Shown here in pieces: positions 61,564 to 64,000 of a stretch of 64,000 nucleotides of DNA (positions are counted from its first letter, which is position 1; each line of letters begins with the position of its first letter). A program made the translations under genes and the position numbers. The notes beneath the pieces were generated by a model that was given only the letters and a program-made list of their open reading frames with translations, was not told where the DNA came from and searched no databases. The stretch is from Taenia hydatigena. Its lineage: Eukaryota > Platyhelminthes > Cestoda > Cyclophyllidea > Taeniidae. Location: assembly GCA_036345935.2 (NCBI GenBank), contig JADWOT020000666.1, positions 62,001-126,000 of the forward strand, read 5' to 3'.

Positions 61564-64000
61564 TGATAATCACTTTGGCTAATTCTGCCTTGCCCGCTAA
61601 AAGAAGTAAACCATCTAGCATAAGAGATGAATAGAGATAGTGTTTTCAAGCCTATGGGTAGGACTGGGCAACCATAAGTGCGTAAGTAGGTCACGCTGTA
61701 TCCCTTACCTCCTTACCTTTTGCTTCCATCCTTTCCCTGCCAAACATCTTTATCACACCCTCTGACTATTAATACACTTCTCTTTATCTCCTTTTGCAGC
61801 GCGAATTCATTTCCCCGTTCCTCATCTTATCAGCAAGCCTTATCGTCTTAAAAGGAAGGTAAAAATGCATGCCAGCATAAATTCGTAAATCTTTGCGAGA
61901 ATAAGCCGGCTTTTGTAAACTGCCTTTAATTATAAACAAAGTCCAAATACTTTGCCACGTTTAATAATTGGAGGAATCATGAAAAGTGTTTTTCGCTAAA
62001 CCCCATGATTTCTTAGTCACCGAGTACTTCGATACTTGGCAACGATTTTAGAAGGATCCATATTTTTGTTATTTTCTTGGCTCCTTATTTGACTTTGCCA
62101 TGTTTGTTAAGCAGGTGGGCGCAAAGTTTTGAACCGCTAAAGACTTTGCTGCTGCTGGATTGATACCGTACAAGAGAACAAATTTCGAGAAACATCTACC
62201 CAGCTCCGGTTAATGACACCTATTTTTAGGTATTACACACAAAACCAAAAAAGTGGTAGAGCGATTTACATCTATCAGCATAAAAGGAGTAAATTTTGGA
62301 CTCTCAGATCCTCGTGTCATCTGACAAGACCACACGTGCGGCGTTAAGGCCTACTTAATTGCGATGAATGTTATCAAGAATGGCAGGTTAGTTTTTTAAA
62401 ATATTTCTTGCTTCCAGTCATCTTATTCAGGCTCGTTGTCAGGATAGAGAGTCTAATGAATAATGTGTGGCATATTTATATTTTGGCAAAGATGATAGAA
62501 GAACAGAGCTTCCGTCAATAGTTGTCTGAATACTCGACTTAATCAACCACTACAACTTACCCGCAATCAAATTGGAGCGGTTTTTAAAGAGTTAAAGTTT
62601 TGGCTTGATAACCTCTTACACATACTTTTGTTATACAAAGCCTACCCTAACCAAAGTTTATAAGCTTACTCAATCTTCCTCCACACATGTGGTATGCAAG
62701 ACCCATGGAATCGAATAAAATCCGATGGCCGACGTTGTAGCGTTCAGCGCAATAAGGTCATCTACAAATGCACTGTTTTGCATAAGAATAGATAAAAGCT
62801 CTTGCAGCCAGTGCAATTTCCATCTGTGGTTCTAAGTAAGGAAGTAGTAGCTTCCGAAGCTCGCCACTAGAAAGTTTAGCAGGCGTTCTGTTTTTTCTTT
62901 GTGTAGGCAATCGCATACAATATAGAGTTCTACCTCCCTGCTATCATGTATGCGTTACATGGCCAAAGAAGGGGCAGCGCTGTATCGTCTAATTAAAAAG
63001 GCGCAAGGAACTTAGCTCTTAGTATACACCGCGCGTGTTAGCAGCTACCATATTTCAGAGACGAATTTTATCACCACTGATGACCAAATCAATAGGCACA
63101 TCATTGAAGCAGACAAACACAAATCTTCACGATGCTGGCTTCTTAAGTCCTCCACGATCTCCAAATTGCGCAAATGAGATCAGTGCTACTCATTCTCTCC
63201 ATTTTCTCACTCTCTTTGCAAGAGCATGCAAATGGATATCTTTCACTGCTTAATCTGAGTTCTTCAGCATTTGGTTCTGTCGTCCGCCTTTGCCCCAGGC
63301 AATTTATCAGCACTTCGCTTTGTGAAGCAGTCGTTGAGAGGCTTTATTGCATTTGTTAGTGGTTGGATGAAAACACAGTTAGCAAAGAATGCCGATCTGC
63401 AAGACGATTGCTAGAAAAAAGCCGCTAAATTCAGGATCGGCTGTTAAAGAAGTCGGTGTGTGCGTGGCATTATTGTTAAGCATTATTAACTCTCGGATGT
63501 GGGAGCGAAGCTGCAGTTGATAGAGTTTTATTATAAGGGTTGAACTTTTAATCCATTAGCTTGTATATGGTCAAAATGAAGCTGAGTTAGAATGAAGAGC
63601 CCAAATTTATCAGTGCCTTAAATTGCACTTTAGATCTGAGTGTAAAACTACTGTCACACTTCTTGACATGTGTCAAGGTCTTTGTGCAGTACGGTAATTG
63701 CAGCTTCTCGATCTTTACAGCCCAAAATGCCTAGTGTCAGCAACCTTATTTGCCCAAAGAAAGACATAAAAATTGGACGCAGCGCTTGAATGATAATGTA
63801 TCATTTGAATAAATGTGCAGGATTCAAACTATGCCTAAGGAACAGCAAGCACTAGTCTAAAACAGCCACTGTCATCACAACCCGGGTTGCTAAAATAGCT
63901 CTGATTACAATTATTACTCAAGAAGAACTTACTAGTGCAAGAGCTAAACACTAAAAATATGAAACATTCAATTCAGCGTTACAATTTTACACTGCCTCTC
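61564..64000. other. No recognisable gene
   Basis: I see nothing identifiable. The + frames at 63035-63253 and 63174-63359 are short and overlap in different frames; the second begins with a hydrophobic run (VLLILSIFSLSL) that could mimic a signal peptide, but no gene is supported. Confidence 0.55.

Noticed and set aside
1..64000. CRISPR arrays, bacterial defence or biosynthetic systems, rRNA genes, integrated viruses
   Set aside because: None is visible. Regularly spaced repeats, long ORFs, rRNA cores and viral polymerase or capsid motifs are all absent.

Overview
This window is nuclear DNA of a eukaryote, almost certainly an animal. It has no operons, no ribosome-binding sites and no long ORFs; the longest open frame is about 154 codons, roughly what chance gives in 64 kb. 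The coding pieces that can be recognised are short exons with GT..AG borders: a fibronectin type III exon with introns of about 77 and 99 bp beside it, and C2H2 zinc-finger exons with introns of about 240-300 bp. Gene density is very low. The sequence does not identify the species. A gene-poor invertebrate such as a flatworm would fit, but that is inference.

Layout. (1) 1-12.9 kb: no recognisable gene. (2) 12.9-24.2 kb: a small cluster of related C2H2 zinc-finger loci in both orientations. The best-preserved locus (+ strand, 19780-20611) has one finger per exon and phase-1 introns at matching places. A full-length but damaged relative lies on the minus strand at 12923-13780. A partial inverted copy with two stop codons lies at 18886-19100, and a decayed third-exon copy at 23900-24165. 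(3) 24.2-36.2 kb: nothing recognised apart from a GC-richer block near 27.1 kb and simple repeats. (4) 36.2-36.95 kb, minus strand: a complete fibronectin type III exon with possible neighbouring exons, part of a cell-surface or secreted protein gene. (5) 37-56.8 kb: mostly non-coding. It holds an unrecognised candidate exon (40.5 kb), an acidic coding-like frame interrupted by one stop (45.0 kb), a degenerate tRNA-Arg(CCT) (47.9 kb) and a possible finger relic (53.0 kb). (6) 56.85-58.80 kb: two 440-bp arms of a nearly perfect inverted repeat around a 1.07-kb spacer, the most striking structural feature. (7) 61.2-61.56 kb: a two-copy tandem repeat of about 179 bp. The rest is unannotated intergenic or intronic DNA.

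There is no sign of a bacterial-type system or of a gene set working together. The points of interest are the zinc-finger cluster with its inverted pseudogene copies and antisense open frames, and the long inverted repeat, which would give a long double-stranded RNA if transcribed.
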